From Komagataeibacter saccharivorans (GTDB lineage: Bacteria > Pseudomonadota > Alphaproteobacteria > Acetobacterales > Acetobacteraceae): 64,000 nt of DNA. Position 1 is the stretch's first letter; every line of letters begins with the position of its first letter. The translations under genes were made by a program, and so were the position numbers. The notes beneath the pieces are model-generated. The model saw only the letters and a program-made list of their open reading frames with translations. It was not told where the DNA came from and made no database searches. This document shows positions 17,004-26,377 of the stretch, one piece after another. The stretch covers positions 62,001 through 126,000 of the forward strand of contig NZ_NKTY01000006.1 of the NCBI RefSeq assembly GCF_003207825.1, given 5' to 3'.

Positions 17004-18222
17004 TATCTGGGTTCTCCTTGAATATGTCTGAAAAAGCATGCGCCAGCGTGTCGGCAAAGGCCGGGTCGTTGATCGCATGGGGAAGACGGATCAGCCTGCG
17101 CTGTGGGGTCTGGTGCACGGTGTGCTCCAGTGCGGCATAAAAAGCCTCATCGGCTTCTGGGTCGTAAAAGGGCGCGCCGGGACGGTCGAGTATGGAAAAC
17201 CCGCCTTCGGGGTAGAAAAAGCGGACCTCTCCCATGCACTGGTTCAGTTGCTGGCCGATCATCCGGCCCATTGCGGCGCATTCGTCCGCATTTGTGCGCA
17301 TAAGGGTGATCTGGGGATTATGTTCGACAAATATGCGCCCGCGGTAACATTCGGGCACTGTGGCCCGTGCACCGAAATTGACCATGTCCAGCCCGCCACA
17401 ACTGCCGATATAGGGCCGCTTCGTACGGATGACCGCGCCAAGTCGGTCCGTATCGCACGGGAAAATACCACCGGCGATCAGATCGCAGTATTCGGTCAGG
17501 GTTACATCCATAAAACCACGGATCATCCCTTCATCCGCCAGCCGTTCCATGGCGCGACCACCCGTGCCCGTGGCGTGAAAGACCAGACAGTCAAACTGCG
17601 GCGACAATTGATGCACGATCCGGTCAACGCAGGGTGTGGTCACGCCAAACATGGTCAGCCCGATGGCTGGGCGGGGATCTGGCTGTGGCACGCACTTCAT
17701 GCGCACCATCCCGACCATGGCATGCGCGGCATTGCACAGGATGATGCGTGACAGGCGGTTCAGCCCTTCCATATCCGTTACGGAATACAGCATCGCAATA
17801 TCCGTCCCGCCCACATAGGGCGCGGTATTGCCCGATGCGATGGTCGAGACGATCAGTTTGGGTAGGCCGAGCGGGAGTGCCTGCATGGCAGGCGCAACCA
17901 GCGCCGTACCACCGGACCCGCCAATCGCGATCACCCCCAGCATATCCGTGCGCGCGCCAAGGTAGAGGCGCAGCGCCTCCGCCATGGCCCCGATGGAACG
18001 CCCGCGATCGCCGGTAAAAACGGCTTTCTGCCCACCGGGATGAAAGCCTGCAACGGTCCGGGCGCTGACATCAGCAGGGGCAGCGTGCTCGCGTGTGCTG
18101 ATATCGACAATGCGGGGTATCACGTCACTTTCGCGCAGAAGTCGTGCGATATAGTCCAGTTCGGCATGCTTGGTATCGCAGGTGCCAAGGATATAGACGC
18201 AGCCGGAATCCATATCACGCAT
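16984..18222 (-). CDS. Tm-1-like ATP-binding domain protein (UPF0261)
   Basis: 412 residues. [22 protein letters not shown] at the N terminus and [37 protein letters not shown] are signature regions of the Tm-1-like/UPF0261 family. The plant Tm-1 homologue binds ATP and blocks tobamovirus replication, but the role of bacterial members is unresolved. The start overlaps the end of the upstream MFS gene by eight bases (ATGCGTGA), and the 3' end overlaps the TIM-barrel gene by 20 bases, so all three are probably translated together. A second ATG three codons in is an equally plausible start. A catabolic enzyme acting with the downstream barrel is my working inference. Confidence 0.82.
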   Translation of the reverse strand: MRDMDSGCVYILGTCDTKHAELDYIARLLRESDVIPRIVDISTREHAAPADVSARTVAGFHPGGQKAVFTGDRGRSIGAMAEALRLYLGARTDMLGVIAIGGSGGTALVAPAMQALPLGLPKLIVSTIASGNTAPYVGGTDIAMLYSVTDMEGLNRLSRIILCNAAHAMVGMVRMKCVPQPDPRPAIGLTMFGVTTPCVDRIVHQLSPQFDCLVFHATGTGGRAMERLADEGMIRGFMDVTLTEYCDLIAGGIFPCDTDRLGAVIRTKRPYIGSCGGLDMVNFGARATVPECYRGRIFVEHNPQITLMRTNADECAAMGRMIGQQLNQCMGEVRFFYPEGGFSILDRPGAPFYDPEADEAFYAALEHTVHQTPQRRLIRLPHAINDPAFADTLAHAFSDIFKENPDNAQHSP

Positions 18223-19402
18223 CCGTACGGCGTGCGCTTATCTGGGCCAGCACGATCGCCACGCCGCCCGTGGCGCACAGCCCGCCCAGCAGGAAGACAA
18301 TGTCATACCCGAACCGGTCTGCCAGCAGTCCAGCCAGCGGTCCCGTCGCGCCATAGGCCAGATCCTGAAACGCGGAAAAGCCGCCCAGTGCCGCGCCACG
18401 CATATGGGGGTCAACCCGATGCACGACCTCCACCCCAAGGGAGGGAAAGACCATGGAACATCCCGCGCCCGTCAGCACTGCGCCAGCAAAGGCAATAAGG
18501 GGGGTAGGCGCGTACCACAGCAGATACTGCCCCGCCGCTTCGACCATAAGCGAGAACAGGGCCACCTTCAGCCCGCCAATCCGGTCCGGCAGATGCCCGC
18601 AGGCGAAGCGCCCGGCAACAAAAGCCAGCCCGAAACAGGTCAGCCCGAACCCGGCATAGGACCAGTGCGCATGAATGAAACGCAGCGGCAGGAAGGCCCC
18701 CAGTGCTGCGAACCCGACCCCCTGAAGGGCGACGGCGATGCCCTGCCAGCGGATCGTGCCCAGAATGCGCCAGAACGATGGCCGCGCGCCTGCATGGGGA
18801 ACGCAGGCCGGAACATCCTGCACCAGCCCCAGACCAATCAGCGGCAGTGCCGCCGAAAGCACCATAAGCGCACCGATGCCCCAGTGTTCGTACACGACCA
18901 GCCCGATCGGTCCCCCCACCGCGAAGGCGCCATACATGGCTGCCCCCGTCCATGCCAGCACGCGGCCCGCGCGCTGCTGGCCCATAAGCCCGATCCCCCA
19001 GCCCAGCATGCCCACGATGGTCAGGCTTTCACCAATCCCGAGCAGCAGGCGGCCGGCCAGCAGGATGATGTAACGTGCTGCTTCAGGCAGGGCTGTCAGA
19101 CCGGAAAGCGCGCAGATCAGGCTGGCCGCGACATAAAGGGCAAGCCCCGTGCGCATGCATGGGCGGCCGCCCTTCGTATCCGCAAGGACACCGGCATGAT
19201 TGCGGCTGAGGATGGTGGAAAAGAACGCAATCCCCACGGCCAGTCCCGCCAGCCCGTTGCCGTAACCCGGCCAGTGCAGGATCGATACGGGTATGGCCGC
19301 CAGCGGGAGTGCCACGGCCATGTAGGAAAGGAACAGCGCTACCGCAAGCCGCCCCAGAAGGCGCAGGGGGGCGGGATCAGATTTCACGGGTGATGCGCAC
19401 AT
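18215..19402 (-). CDS. MFS transporter (exporter-like)
   Basis: 395 residues from the ATG at 19402, about 12 hydrophobic helices. LAVALFLSYMAVALPLAAIPV begins helix 1, and SRNHAGVLADTKGGRP is the helix 2-3 loop carrying the MFS signature D-x-x-G-x-x. The open frame extends upstream to 19648, but that extension reads through the ABM gene in another frame and has no transporter character. GTG at 19390 is an alternative start. It overlaps the ABM gene end and the Tm-1-like gene start. It is related to YfcJ/arabinose-efflux-type permeases, which argues for export or uptake of a small organic compound; direction is not decided by sequence. Confidence 0.82.
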   Translation of the reverse strand: MCASPVKSDPAPLRLLGRLAVALFLSYMAVALPLAAIPVSILHWPGYGNGLAGLAVGIAFFSTILSRNHAGVLADTKGGRPCMRTGLALYVAASLICALSGLTALPEAARYIILLAGRLLLGIGESLTIVGMLGWGIGLMGQQRAGRVLAWTGAAMYGAFAVGGPIGLVVYEHWGIGALMVLSAALPLIGLGLVQDVPACVPHAGARPSFWRILGTIRWQGIAVALQGVGFAALGAFLPLRFIHAHWSYAGFGLTCFGLAFVAGRFACGHLPDRIGGLKVALFSLMVEAAGQYLLWYAPTPLIAFAGAVLTGAGCSMVFPSLGVEVVHRVDPHMRGAALGGFSAFQDLAYGATGPLAGLLADRFGYDIVFLLGGLCATGGVAIVLAQISARRTDA

Positions 19403-19673
19403 GCGGCGGCTCGGACAATGCGGTTTCGAATACCTGCGCCATGGCGCGGAAATGGGGCGTGGTTTCGTGTGCCGCCAGGGATTCGGGACTGCGCCAGCGT
19501 TCCACGAATACGAAGATGTTCGGGTTACTGACATCGCGGTGGCACTGGTAGGACAGGTTGGCCTGTTCGTGCCGCGATGCGGCAACGCAGCACTGGATGG
19601 CGTCCAGAGCCGCTTTTTCGTGTTCGGGACGGATATGGAAGGTGGCAATAACCGTAATGGGCTGCTCGGTCAT
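19377..19673 (-). CDS. Antibiotic biosynthesis monooxygenase (ABM) domain protein
   Basis: 98 residues from the ATG preceded by GAGGA about seven bases upstream; the open frame reaches 19727 but the added 18 residues do not look conserved. The pattern ITVIATFHIRPEHEKAALDAI, HEQANLSYQCHRDVSNPN, FVFVERWRS and HETTPHF is the YgiN/ABM ferredoxin-like fold, which forms dimers. Family members oxidise quinols or polyketides or act as small-molecule binding partners without cofactor. First gene of the ABM-MFS-Tm-1-TIM block; an array of GTGACACT repeats lies 48-88 bases upstream of its start. Confidence 0.8.
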   Translation of the reverse strand: MTEQPITVIATFHIRPEHEKAALDAIQCCVAASRHEQANLSYQCHRDVSNPNIFVFVERWRSPESLAAHETTPHFRAMAQVFETALSEPPHVRITREI

Positions 19674-19720
19674 GAGTATCCTCGGGCTGAAATCCCTGTC
19701 TGCGGGCAGCATAGGATGCT

Positions 19721-19760
19721 GTGACACTTTCCTTCCACGAAGAAAGTGTCACGTGACACT
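19721..19760. promoter_or_regulatory. GTGACACT repeat array, probable operator
   Basis: An 11 bp perfect inverted repeat (19721-19731 and 19742-19752, 10-base spacer) is followed without gap by another half-site, making the 16 bp perfect palindrome AGTGTCACGTGACACT at 19745-19760. Three GTGACACT half-sites therefore lie between the MocR stop, which is inside the last one, and the ABM gene. The first pair could also fold as an RNA hairpin, but no T tract follows on either strand. Confidence 0.65.
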
Positions 19761-21111
19761 ATTCTCCCATGCCGGTCCGCAGGCGATGCACGCGGCGTAG
19801 CGCCTCGGTCAGGTCGGGCAGGGCGGTGGGGCCAAGACACAGACGTATCCCGGCGTTATCCACTCCTTCCGGGTTCGCCATGAAGGGGTGTAGCGATGTT
19901 ACGCGCACATCCTCCTCCGCGGCCATGGCTTCCAGTTCTTCGCTGCGTTTCCTGCACAACGGCATCCATATATGAAAGGCGTCATAAGCTGGTGGCACGA
20001 CAGAAGGCCCCATGATGCGTAGTGCAATATCACGACGCCGCTGCGCTTCCCCCCGCAGGGACTGGCGTACGGAAGCTGCCGTGCCGTCCTGCATCCATTG
20101 CGCCATCATGGCGTAGGAAAGCGGTGCGATCATGAGCGATGAATTCAGCAGGGCCGCACGCGCCGCACTCAAAAATGCCGCAGGCGGAACCAGCGTGCCG
20201 ATACGCAGGCCCGGACTAAGCGTCTTGGACAGGCTGTTGACGTAAAAAACCCGTTCGGGTGCCAGTGTCACAAGCGGTGGCAGGTCGGGATCGTTTGCGC
20301 AGTCATAGACATCATCTTCGATAATCAGGGCGTCATACCGGCGGCACAGGGAAACGATGGCCAGCCTGCGCGCCCGGTCCATGGTGGCCGTGGTCGGGTT
20401 GTGCATGGTGGGGGTGACATACACGAGACATCGGCCGGCGGCATGACGGTGCAATGCGCGTTCAAGCCCATCGGGCAGCAGGCCCTGCCGGTCCATTGGC
20501 AGGCCGTGGGGGGTAAGTCCACCCTGACGGATCAGGGTCAGCATGCCGGGATAGGTCAGTTCCTCGGTCAGGATTGCGGTTGATGCCGGTCGTGCCGCCG
20601 CCAGTGCGACGCCCAGCGCCTGCTGCGCGCCGCTGGCCAGTAACAGGCGCTCAGGCGACAGGTCCATGCCCAGTTCCGCCAGCCAGTGGCTCATGATGCG
20701 GCGGTGTTCGATATGACCGGCGACGGGTGGATAGACATTGAACAGGGCCGGATCGACCGTTCGCGCCAGACGGGAAAGCGTGCGGGTCAGTGCTTTGTCA
20801 CTGAACATGGGTGGCGGCATATTGGCCGACAGGTCCAGCACCCGCCCCGTGCCACCGGGGCGGGAGGCGACGAATGTGCCCCGCCCGCGTATGCTGCGCA
20901 CCAGTCCACGCCGTTCCAGCATGGCATAGGCGCGCGTGACGCTGCCAATACCGATGCCCAGCCGCCATGCCAGATCGCGGTGCGCGGGCAGGCGGTCCCC
21001 CGCATCCAGCTTTTCCGCCAGTATGTCACCGGCCAGCGCATCGGCCAGTCGTTCAGCCGGGGGCGTATCACCTGCGGGAAGATGCGCATGCCAGGGGGAG
21101 CGCAGGCGCAT
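19759..21111 (-). CDS. MocR-type GntR regulator with aminotransferase-like domain
   Basis: 450 residues from the ATG at 21111; an in-frame ATG at 21159 would add 16 basic residues. A GntR winged helix-turn-helix (about 15-85: LADALAGDILAEKLDAGDRL, GSVTRAYAMLERRGLV, RGRGTFV) is joined to a fold-type I aminotransferase domain with the PLP-lysine motif YVNSLSKTLSPGLR. MocR regulators bind PLP with an amino-acid or amine ligand and often activate a neighbouring or their own gene. The target here is probably the ABM-MFS-Tm-1-TIM genes just downstream, whose promoter carries repeated half-sites. The FucP-like gene starts divergently about 190 bases away and is a second candidate target. Confidence 0.85.
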   Translation of the reverse strand: MRLRSPWHAHLPAGDTPPAERLADALAGDILAEKLDAGDRLPAHRDLAWRLGIGIGSVTRAYAMLERRGLVRSIRGRGTFVASRPGGTGRVLDLSANMPPPMFSDKALTRTLSRLARTVDPALFNVYPPVAGHIEHRRIMSHWLAELGMDLSPERLLLASGAQQALGVALAAARPASTAILTEELTYPGMLTLIRQGGLTPHGLPMDRQGLLPDGLERALHRHAAGRCLVYVTPTMHNPTTATMDRARRLAIVSLCRRYDALIIEDDVYDCANDPDLPPLVTLAPERVFYVNSLSKTLSPGLRIGTLVPPAAFLSAARAALLNSSLMIAPLSYAMMAQWMQDGTAASVRQSLRGEAQRRRDIALRIMGPSVVPPAYDAFHIWMPLCRKRSEELEAMAAEEDVRVTSLHPFMANPEGVDNAGIRLCLGPTALPDLTEALRRVHRLRTGMGE

Positions 21112-21304
21112 GGTCGTTCTGCCTGTCCTGTTACGGGTCTGCCTGCCATAGCAGGTCATGCGGTGGGGCGGAATATGCGGTTCATGGCTACCGGTTCCGG
21201 CTGATCCTGTTACGATTTCATTACGGATGCGCAGCGCGCGACAGGAAAGCGGGGTAGGGAACTTGGCCCAACAACATAAGGCAGCGGGCGGCAGGATTCA
21301 GGGT

Positions 21305-22573
21305 ATGAGACCGCTGGTCATTATGGCTGGCCTGTTTTTCATTATCGGGTTCGTGACATGGCTGAACGGCCCGCTGATTACATTCGTGCAGGTCGCCTTT
21401 GGCCTCGGGCCGGTCGGGGCCTTTCTTGTGCCGATGTGCTTTTACCTGTCCTACCTGTTCTGCGCCGCCCCCGCCATGGGGCTGGCGCGGCGGACCGGGC
21501 TGCGTAACGGGATTGCCATGGCACTGGGGGTCATGGCGGCAGGCACGCTTGTATTTGGCGAATGCGTGGGGCGGCGATGGTATCCCGGCGCATTGGGTGG
21601 CCTGTCCATTCTGGGGGCGGGGCTGACGCTCCTGCAGGTTACGGTCAATCCCTACGTCGCGCTGCTGGGTACCGCAGGGCAGGCGGCGCGCCGTATTGCG
21701 ATCATGGGGATTGCCAATAAGGTATCCGGTATTATCGCACCTGTATTATTTTCTATTCTGGTTATACGTGATATCGGCGGGGTTGCAGACCGTCTGCATG
21801 ATGCGGGCAGCGCGCAGGCGCGTGAGACGGTTCTGGCGGCTTTTGCTCATGCGGTGGTGGTTCCCTATCGCTGCATGGCGGTTGTGCTGCTGGTTGTGGC
21901 TTTTGGCTTACGTCATGTCGGGCTGCCTGATATCCGTCTGCGCGATGCGGCAGCCGCTTCCCTGCCCCGAAGGGAGGGACCTGCCCCACGTATGGGCGCG
22001 CTGGCGTGGGCCGGGATCGTGGTGGTGTTCGTCTATGTGGGCGTTGAGGTCCTGGCGGGTGACGGGGTTGGTCTTTATGGCAGCCATGTCGGGTTATCGC
22101 TGGGGCAGACCCGTTTCCTGACCTCCGTCACACTGGCGGGCATGCTGTGTGGTTATCTGCTGGGTACGGTTCTTGTGCCTGCCATGTGCAGCCAGCTTGC
22201 CTATCTGGCGCTGTCTGCCGTGCTTGGCATGGTGCTTTGCCTCGGGGTCGCGTTCCTGCATGGCGTATGGTCGGTCGCGTGCGTGACGCTGCTGGGGCTG
22301 GCCAATGCCATGATGATGCCGATCCTGTTTCCCCTTGTCCTGCATCTGGCGGGGCACAGGCAGTCTCAGGCCACGATGTTGCTGGTCATGGCGTTCTGTG
22401 GCGGCGGGGTCATGCCGCAGGTTTTTGCTTTACTGATCGGAATTGTCGGGCTGAAGCCTGCCTTTGCCGGGCTTGTCATGGGCTCTTATGGTGTTGTCCT
22501 GCTCTATGCGCTGCTGCTGCGGCGACGTGTCCGGGGCGGAACGTCGGGTTCGGATTTGGGGGTACTGTCATAA
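21305..22573 (+). CDS. Sugar MFS transporter, FucP/GluP type
   Basis: 422 residues from the ATG just before helix 1. LFFIIGFVTWLNGPLITFVQ matches the FucP helix 1 region (GF-x-T-x-LN), and GGLSILGAGLTLLQVTVNPYVALLG is the conserved family segment with VNPY. About 12 helices are present. Family members import fucose, glucose, galactose or N-acetylglucosamine with protons. Earlier in-frame starts exist (ATG at 21158, TTG at 21263) but add non-conserved sequence. Nine bases separate its stop from the GH20 hexosaminidase gene, so N-acetyl-hexosamine uptake is the favoured inference. Confidence 0.85.
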   Translation: MRPLVIMAGLFFIIGFVTWLNGPLITFVQVAFGLGPVGAFLVPMCFYLSYLFCAAPAMGLARRTGLRNGIAMALGVMAAGTLVFGECVGRRWYPGALGGLSILGAGLTLLQVTVNPYVALLGTAGQAARRIAIMGIANKVSGIIAPVLFSILVIRDIGGVADRLHDAGSAQARETVLAAFAHAVVVPYRCMAVVLLVVAFGLRHVGLPDIRLRDAAAASLPRREGPAPRMGALAWAGIVVVFVYVGVEVLAGDGVGLYGSHVGLSLGQTRFLTSVTLAGMLCGYLLGTVLVPAMCSQLAYLALSAVLGMVLCLGVAFLHGVWSVACVTLLGLANAMMMPILFPLVLHLAGHRQSQATMLLVMAFCGGGVMPQVFALLIGIVGLKPAFAGLVMGSYGVVLLYALLLRRRVRGGTSGSDLGVLS

Positions 22574-22582
22574 TCAGGCACC

Positions 22583-24778
22583 ATGCTGTCCCTGCCGTTC
22601 TGGAAAACATGCGCCATGTTCCCTCTCCGTCATTTCAGGTCTGGTTTTTTCCTGCTGTCCATGGGGATGATGGGCATGGCGGGGCACGCGTGCGCCGCAC
22701 CGGCCCTTATGCCGCAGCCGGTTTCATGGCAGCTCGCGCCCGGCAACATCCCGCTTGTGGGTGGCGTGCGGATTGAATGGCAGGGCGTTCGTTCCGCCAT
22801 GCTGGATCGTGCGGCGGAACGTTTTGCCCGGCGTCTGGCGGTGCTCTCCGCCCGTGATGCCGTGGCGGGGCAGCAGGCGGGGCTTACGGTACGCATCCAG
22901 TGTCAGGCCGCTGATCCGGAGCTGCTGTCCGTCCATATGAAAGAACATTACCATCTGCGGACCGGTTCAGACGGCGCGACGCTGGTGGCCGATGGCCCTG
23001 CTGGCGTGCTGCGTGGGCTGAGTACCCTGCTGCAACTGGTGGAGCGGCAGGAGGCCGGTCCGGTACTCGATGCCGCCGTGATTGATGACAGTCCACGTTT
23101 CGCATGGCGCGGCATTCTTGTGGATGTCAGCCGCCATTTCATGTCGGTCGCAGCGCTGGAGCGGCAACTGGACATGATGGAACTGACCAGGCTGAATGTC
23201 CTGCACCTCCATCTTTCGGATGGACAGGGATTCCGCGTGGAAAGCATGCTCTATCCACGCCTGCAGCAGGTGGCGTCCCATGGGGAATATTATACCCGCC
23301 AGCAGGTGCGCGACCTTGTTTCCTACGCGGCGGACCGGGGCATCCGCATCGTGCCGGAATTCGATACGCCGGGGCACAGTTACGCGCTGGTGCAGGCCTA
23401 TCCCGAATATGCGGCCCAGCCGATAACGACCCCTATGGACCCCAAACGGGTTGTCCGCGCGGCCATCGATCCGTCCAATCCGCAGACCTATGTTTTCCTC
23501 TCCCGGCTGTATCATGAAATGGTCGGCCTGTTTCCCGATGCCTATTTTCATGTGGGCGGTGATGAGGTGCGTCCCGATGAGTGGACGGGCAACCCGCGTA
23601 TCAGCGCCTTCATGAAACAGCATGGTTATGCCAGCACCGCTGCCCTGCAGGCGGCCTTTACCGCGCGGGTGCAGTCAATGCTGGCCCGGGACGGCAGGAT
23701 CATGATGGGGTGGGATGAACTGATCGACGCCCCCGTGCCCGCCAGCATCGTGATCGAGCCGTGGCGCGGATCACGCTACACCGCTGCGGCAACGGCGGCC
23801 GGGCATCCGGTCGTGGTGTCAGCGGGGTATTATCTGGACCTGCTGCTGCCTGCGGTGGAGCATTACCGTGTTGATCCGCTCGACCCGCAGGGAAACGGCC
23901 TGCCGCCCGATCAGGTGGCGCAGGCCCATGCCCCGTTTCTGGATGCCTTCACGCTTGATCCCGCCGCCCGCATGACACCGGCGCAGGATAGTCTGGTCAT
24001 GGGGGCGGAAGCCCCGTTATGGACGGAAATCGTGACGGAGGAGATGCTCGATACCCGTCTGTGGCCCCGTTGTGCCGCGCTGGCGGAGCGGTTCTGGTCG
24101 CCCGCCACGGTGCGCGATGAAAACAGCCTTGCCGTCCGCCTGCCCATCGTGCAGTCGGAACTGGAGATACTGGGCAACCATGCCGCGACCGACAGCCACC
24201 GCATGATGCTGCGTCTGGCGCCCGATGATGCGACACCCTTTGCCGTTCTGCTGTCCGTTACCAGTCCGGTGCGTAATTATGCCCATAATCACGTATTTGG
24301 TCCCAGCCGTATTACACCAACGCCAGTTCGCCCGCCGCAGGACAGGGCCGCCGATATTGCCGCCCCGGACAGTTTTGCCGCCGCCGCTTTTGAACGTGAT
24401 GTGCGCGCTTATGTCGCGGGCCAGCATGATCTGGCTGCCAGCCTGCGGGTCCGGCTGGAAAACTGGCGCGGGAATGACATCCGCCTGCAGCGTCTGGCCC
24501 GGATCGATCCTGCCCTGCGGGAAGTCCTGCCTGCATCCGCCCTGCTGGCGCAACTGGCGCAGGCCGGGCTTGATGCGCTGGATGGCGGGAGGGATGGCTG
24601 GCAGGCAGGGGCCACGGACGCCCTTGAAAAGGCCCGGACCCAGTCCGATGCCTCGGCGTCCATACTGAAGGTGCGCGCCAGCGCGCAGCCGCCTGGTGAT
24701 CTGGTGCAGGATATTGCGCCAGCCATCGCGCTGCTTGTTCAGGCTGCAGTGCAGGTACATGAAATCAGGGCAGGCTAA
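22583..24778 (+). CDS. Secreted beta-N-acetylhexosaminidase (GH20)
   Basis: 731 residues. The N terminus has a basic then hydrophobic stretch ending HACAAP, a plausible signal peptide. GH20b (about 45-165) precedes the catalytic barrel starting at RFAWRGILVDVSRHFMS. The barrel holds LHLHLSDGQGFR, VPEFDTPGHSYAL and the catalytic Asp-Glu pair in HVGGDEVRPDEW (about residues 327-328). A longer C-terminal helical region of about 180 residues is less conserved. It removes terminal GlcNAc or GalNAc from chito-oligosaccharides or glycans outside the cytoplasm. It is probably cotranscribed with the upstream FucP-type transporter. A later ATG at 22616 is possible as start. Confidence 0.9.
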   Translation: MLSLPFWKTCAMFPLRHFRSGFFLLSMGMMGMAGHACAAPALMPQPVSWQLAPGNIPLVGGVRIEWQGVRSAMLDRAAERFARRLAVLSARDAVAGQQAGLTVRIQCQAADPELLSVHMKEHYHLRTGSDGATLVADGPAGVLRGLSTLLQLVERQEAGPVLDAAVIDDSPRFAWRGILVDVSRHFMSVAALERQLDMMELTRLNVLHLHLSDGQGFRVESMLYPRLQQVASHGEYYTRQQVRDLVSYAADRGIRIVPEFDTPGHSYALVQAYPEYAAQPITTPMDPKRVVRAAIDPSNPQTYVFLSRLYHEMVGLFPDAYFHVGGDEVRPDEWTGNPRISAFMKQHGYASTAALQAAFTARVQSMLARDGRIMMGWDELIDAPVPASIVIEPWRGSRYTAAATAAGHPVVVSAGYYLDLLLPAVEHYRVDPLDPQGNGLPPDQVAQAHAPFLDAFTLDPAARMTPAQDSLVMGAEAPLWTEIVTEEMLDTRLWPRCAALAERFWSPATVRDENSLAVRLPIVQSELEILGNHAATDSHRMMLRLAPDDATPFAVLLSVTSPVRNYAHNHVFGPSRITPTPVRPPQDRAADIAAPDSFAAAAFERDVRAYVAGQHDLAASLRVRLENWRGNDIRLQRLARIDPALREVLPASALLAQLAQAGLDALDGGRDGWQAGATDALEKARTQSDASASILKVRASAQPPGDLVQDIAPAIALLVQAAVQVHEIRAG

Positions 24779-24862
24779 ATCTGTTTTTCAGAAGCGGTGG
24801 AGGCAGTCGTGGAGGCGACAATAATTGGTACACGGACAGCAGCGGCATGAAGGCACCTGCCG

Positions 24863-26035
24863 TTAACCGGCATCCAGCGCGATGGCAGCAGCGGTTGCCA
24901 CATCCCGGCGCAGGGAAATGACATTGCCGTGCCCATCGGGGTGGACGCGGTTGGTCAGGATCAGCACGTAGCTGTCACTTTGCGGATCTATCCATAACGA
25001 CGTGCCGGTAAAGCCGGTATGACCGAAAGACCCTACGGGAAAACGGTCGCCCCGCGCGCTGGAATAATGGGTGTCGATATCCCATCCCAGCCCCCGCAGG
25101 TCGCTTTTTCCAGCCGGTTGCTGCGGCGTGGTCATGAGCAGTACGGTATCGCGTCGCAGGGGAAAGAACGTGCCATGACGTCCTGCGCGACAGTCGAGCA
25201 GCGCCTGCGCATAGCGGCACATATCATCGGCATTGGAAAAAAGCCCCGCATGGCCCGCAATCCCACCCATGCGGCGGGTGGTCGGGTCATGCACGATCCC
25301 GCGGAGCATCTGGCCATTTTCATCCACCTGCGTCGGGGCGATGCGCGACCGGAGGCTGGCATCGGGCAGAAAACAGGAATGGGATAGACCCATCGGACGC
25401 AGGATATGCCCGGTGGCATAAGCCGCCAGCGACTGGCCGGTAAGTTTTTCGACCATAAAGCCAAGGGTCAGGTAATTGATGTCGCTATAGACGAATTTCT
25501 GCCCGGCGGGCTGGTCGGGGCGGGTGTTCATGGTGCGGCTGTAGGCCTGTGCGCGCCCCTGCCAGTGTTCGGTCAGGTCAAGGTCCGGCGGCAGGCCGGA
25601 ATAATGGGTCAGGAGATGGCGGACGGTAATGTCCTGTTTACCCTGTGCCGTGAATTCCGGCAGGTAGGTGCTGACCGGTGTATCCAGACCGATCTGCCCC
25701 TTTTCCCATAACTGCATGATACAGGGCGCGGTAATGAGCGCCTTGGTCAACGATGCCATATCGAACACCGTGTCCCATGTCATGGGTTCGGGCGCCGGAC
25801 TTATGGCGCGCTGGCCATACACGGCCTTATGGACAATACGGCCGGCATGACCGATGGCGCAGACGACGCCCGGCGTTTCGTGGCTGCTGACTGCGTGGCG
25901 CAGGCGATCGTCCACTGCTGTCATGTCCATCGTTCGGGCCGGCGCCCTGCGCGGCAGGCATGTGGACAGGACCAGTCCCATGCCGACACCCATTGCCATG
26001 CGTCGGCTGGGGGAATGGACAGGGCGGTGGGACAT
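24863..26035 (-). CDS. Serine hydrolase, beta-lactamase/class C-like
   Basis: 390 residues from the ATG with AAGGA eight bases upstream; the frame extends to 26161 without family character. Catalytic S-x-x-K is in FDMASLTKA, the tyrosine motif is in KFVYSDINY, and a late SFGHTGFTGT corresponds to the KTG-like element. The N terminus (basic, then GVGMGLVLSTC) is an export signal and LSTC may be an imperfect lipobox, so a periplasmic or lipid-anchored protein is likely. Substrate is uncertain: esterase, D-aminopeptidase or muropeptide amidase activities occur in the family. It is convergent with the GH20 gene 84 bases away, so the pair could serve cell-wall amino-sugar salvage. Confidence 0.82.
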   Translation of the reverse strand: MSHRPVHSPSRRMAMGVGMGLVLSTCLPRRAPARTMDMTAVDDRLRHAVSSHETPGVVCAIGHAGRIVHKAVYGQRAISPAPEPMTWDTVFDMASLTKALITAPCIMQLWEKGQIGLDTPVSTYLPEFTAQGKQDITVRHLLTHYSGLPPDLDLTEHWQGRAQAYSRTMNTRPDQPAGQKFVYSDINYLTLGFMVEKLTGQSLAAYATGHILRPMGLSHSCFLPDASLRSRIAPTQVDENGQMLRGIVHDPTTRRMGGIAGHAGLFSNADDMCRYAQALLDCRAGRHGTFFPLRRDTVLLMTTPQQPAGKSDLRGLGWDIDTHYSSARGDRFPVGSFGHTGFTGTSLWIDPQSDSYVLILTNRVHPDGHGNVISLRRDVATAAAIALDAG

Positions 26036-26377
26036 GATCCAGATCCTTGCGGGAAAACCGATGCGCGAATGCGGGACAGGATAGCGTCGGCATGCCAATC
26101 CGCACCATCCGGAATCTCCATCCATTTCATGCAGGCGTGAAGGGAGCAGGATGGGACGCATCCCGGCCTGACCCGGACCGGATGCTCAGGTTTAATGGTC
26201 ACGCTGGATGGGTGGGACTGGTTTTTATGGCGGTAAATCAGGGCTGTCTCACGGCCATCCGGCAGTCAGGCAGGCTTTTACGTCGACCCGCGCATGCAGT
26301 GTTCGCACTAGCCGACTGGTGGCCGTCGTTATGCGTGATACCGCCAGATACGGGTATGATGGACGGAAGGGGAAAGA
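26036..26377. other. Gap upstream of the serine hydrolase gene
   Basis: About 340 bases between the serine hydrolase start and the DUF523 gene end, both on the minus strand. It should contain the hydrolase promoter. Overlapping short open frames on both strands show no recognisable feature. Confidence 0.5.

Noticed and set aside
19403-19648. N-terminal extension of the MFS gene
   Set aside because: It reads the ABM gene in another frame and lacks membrane or signal character.
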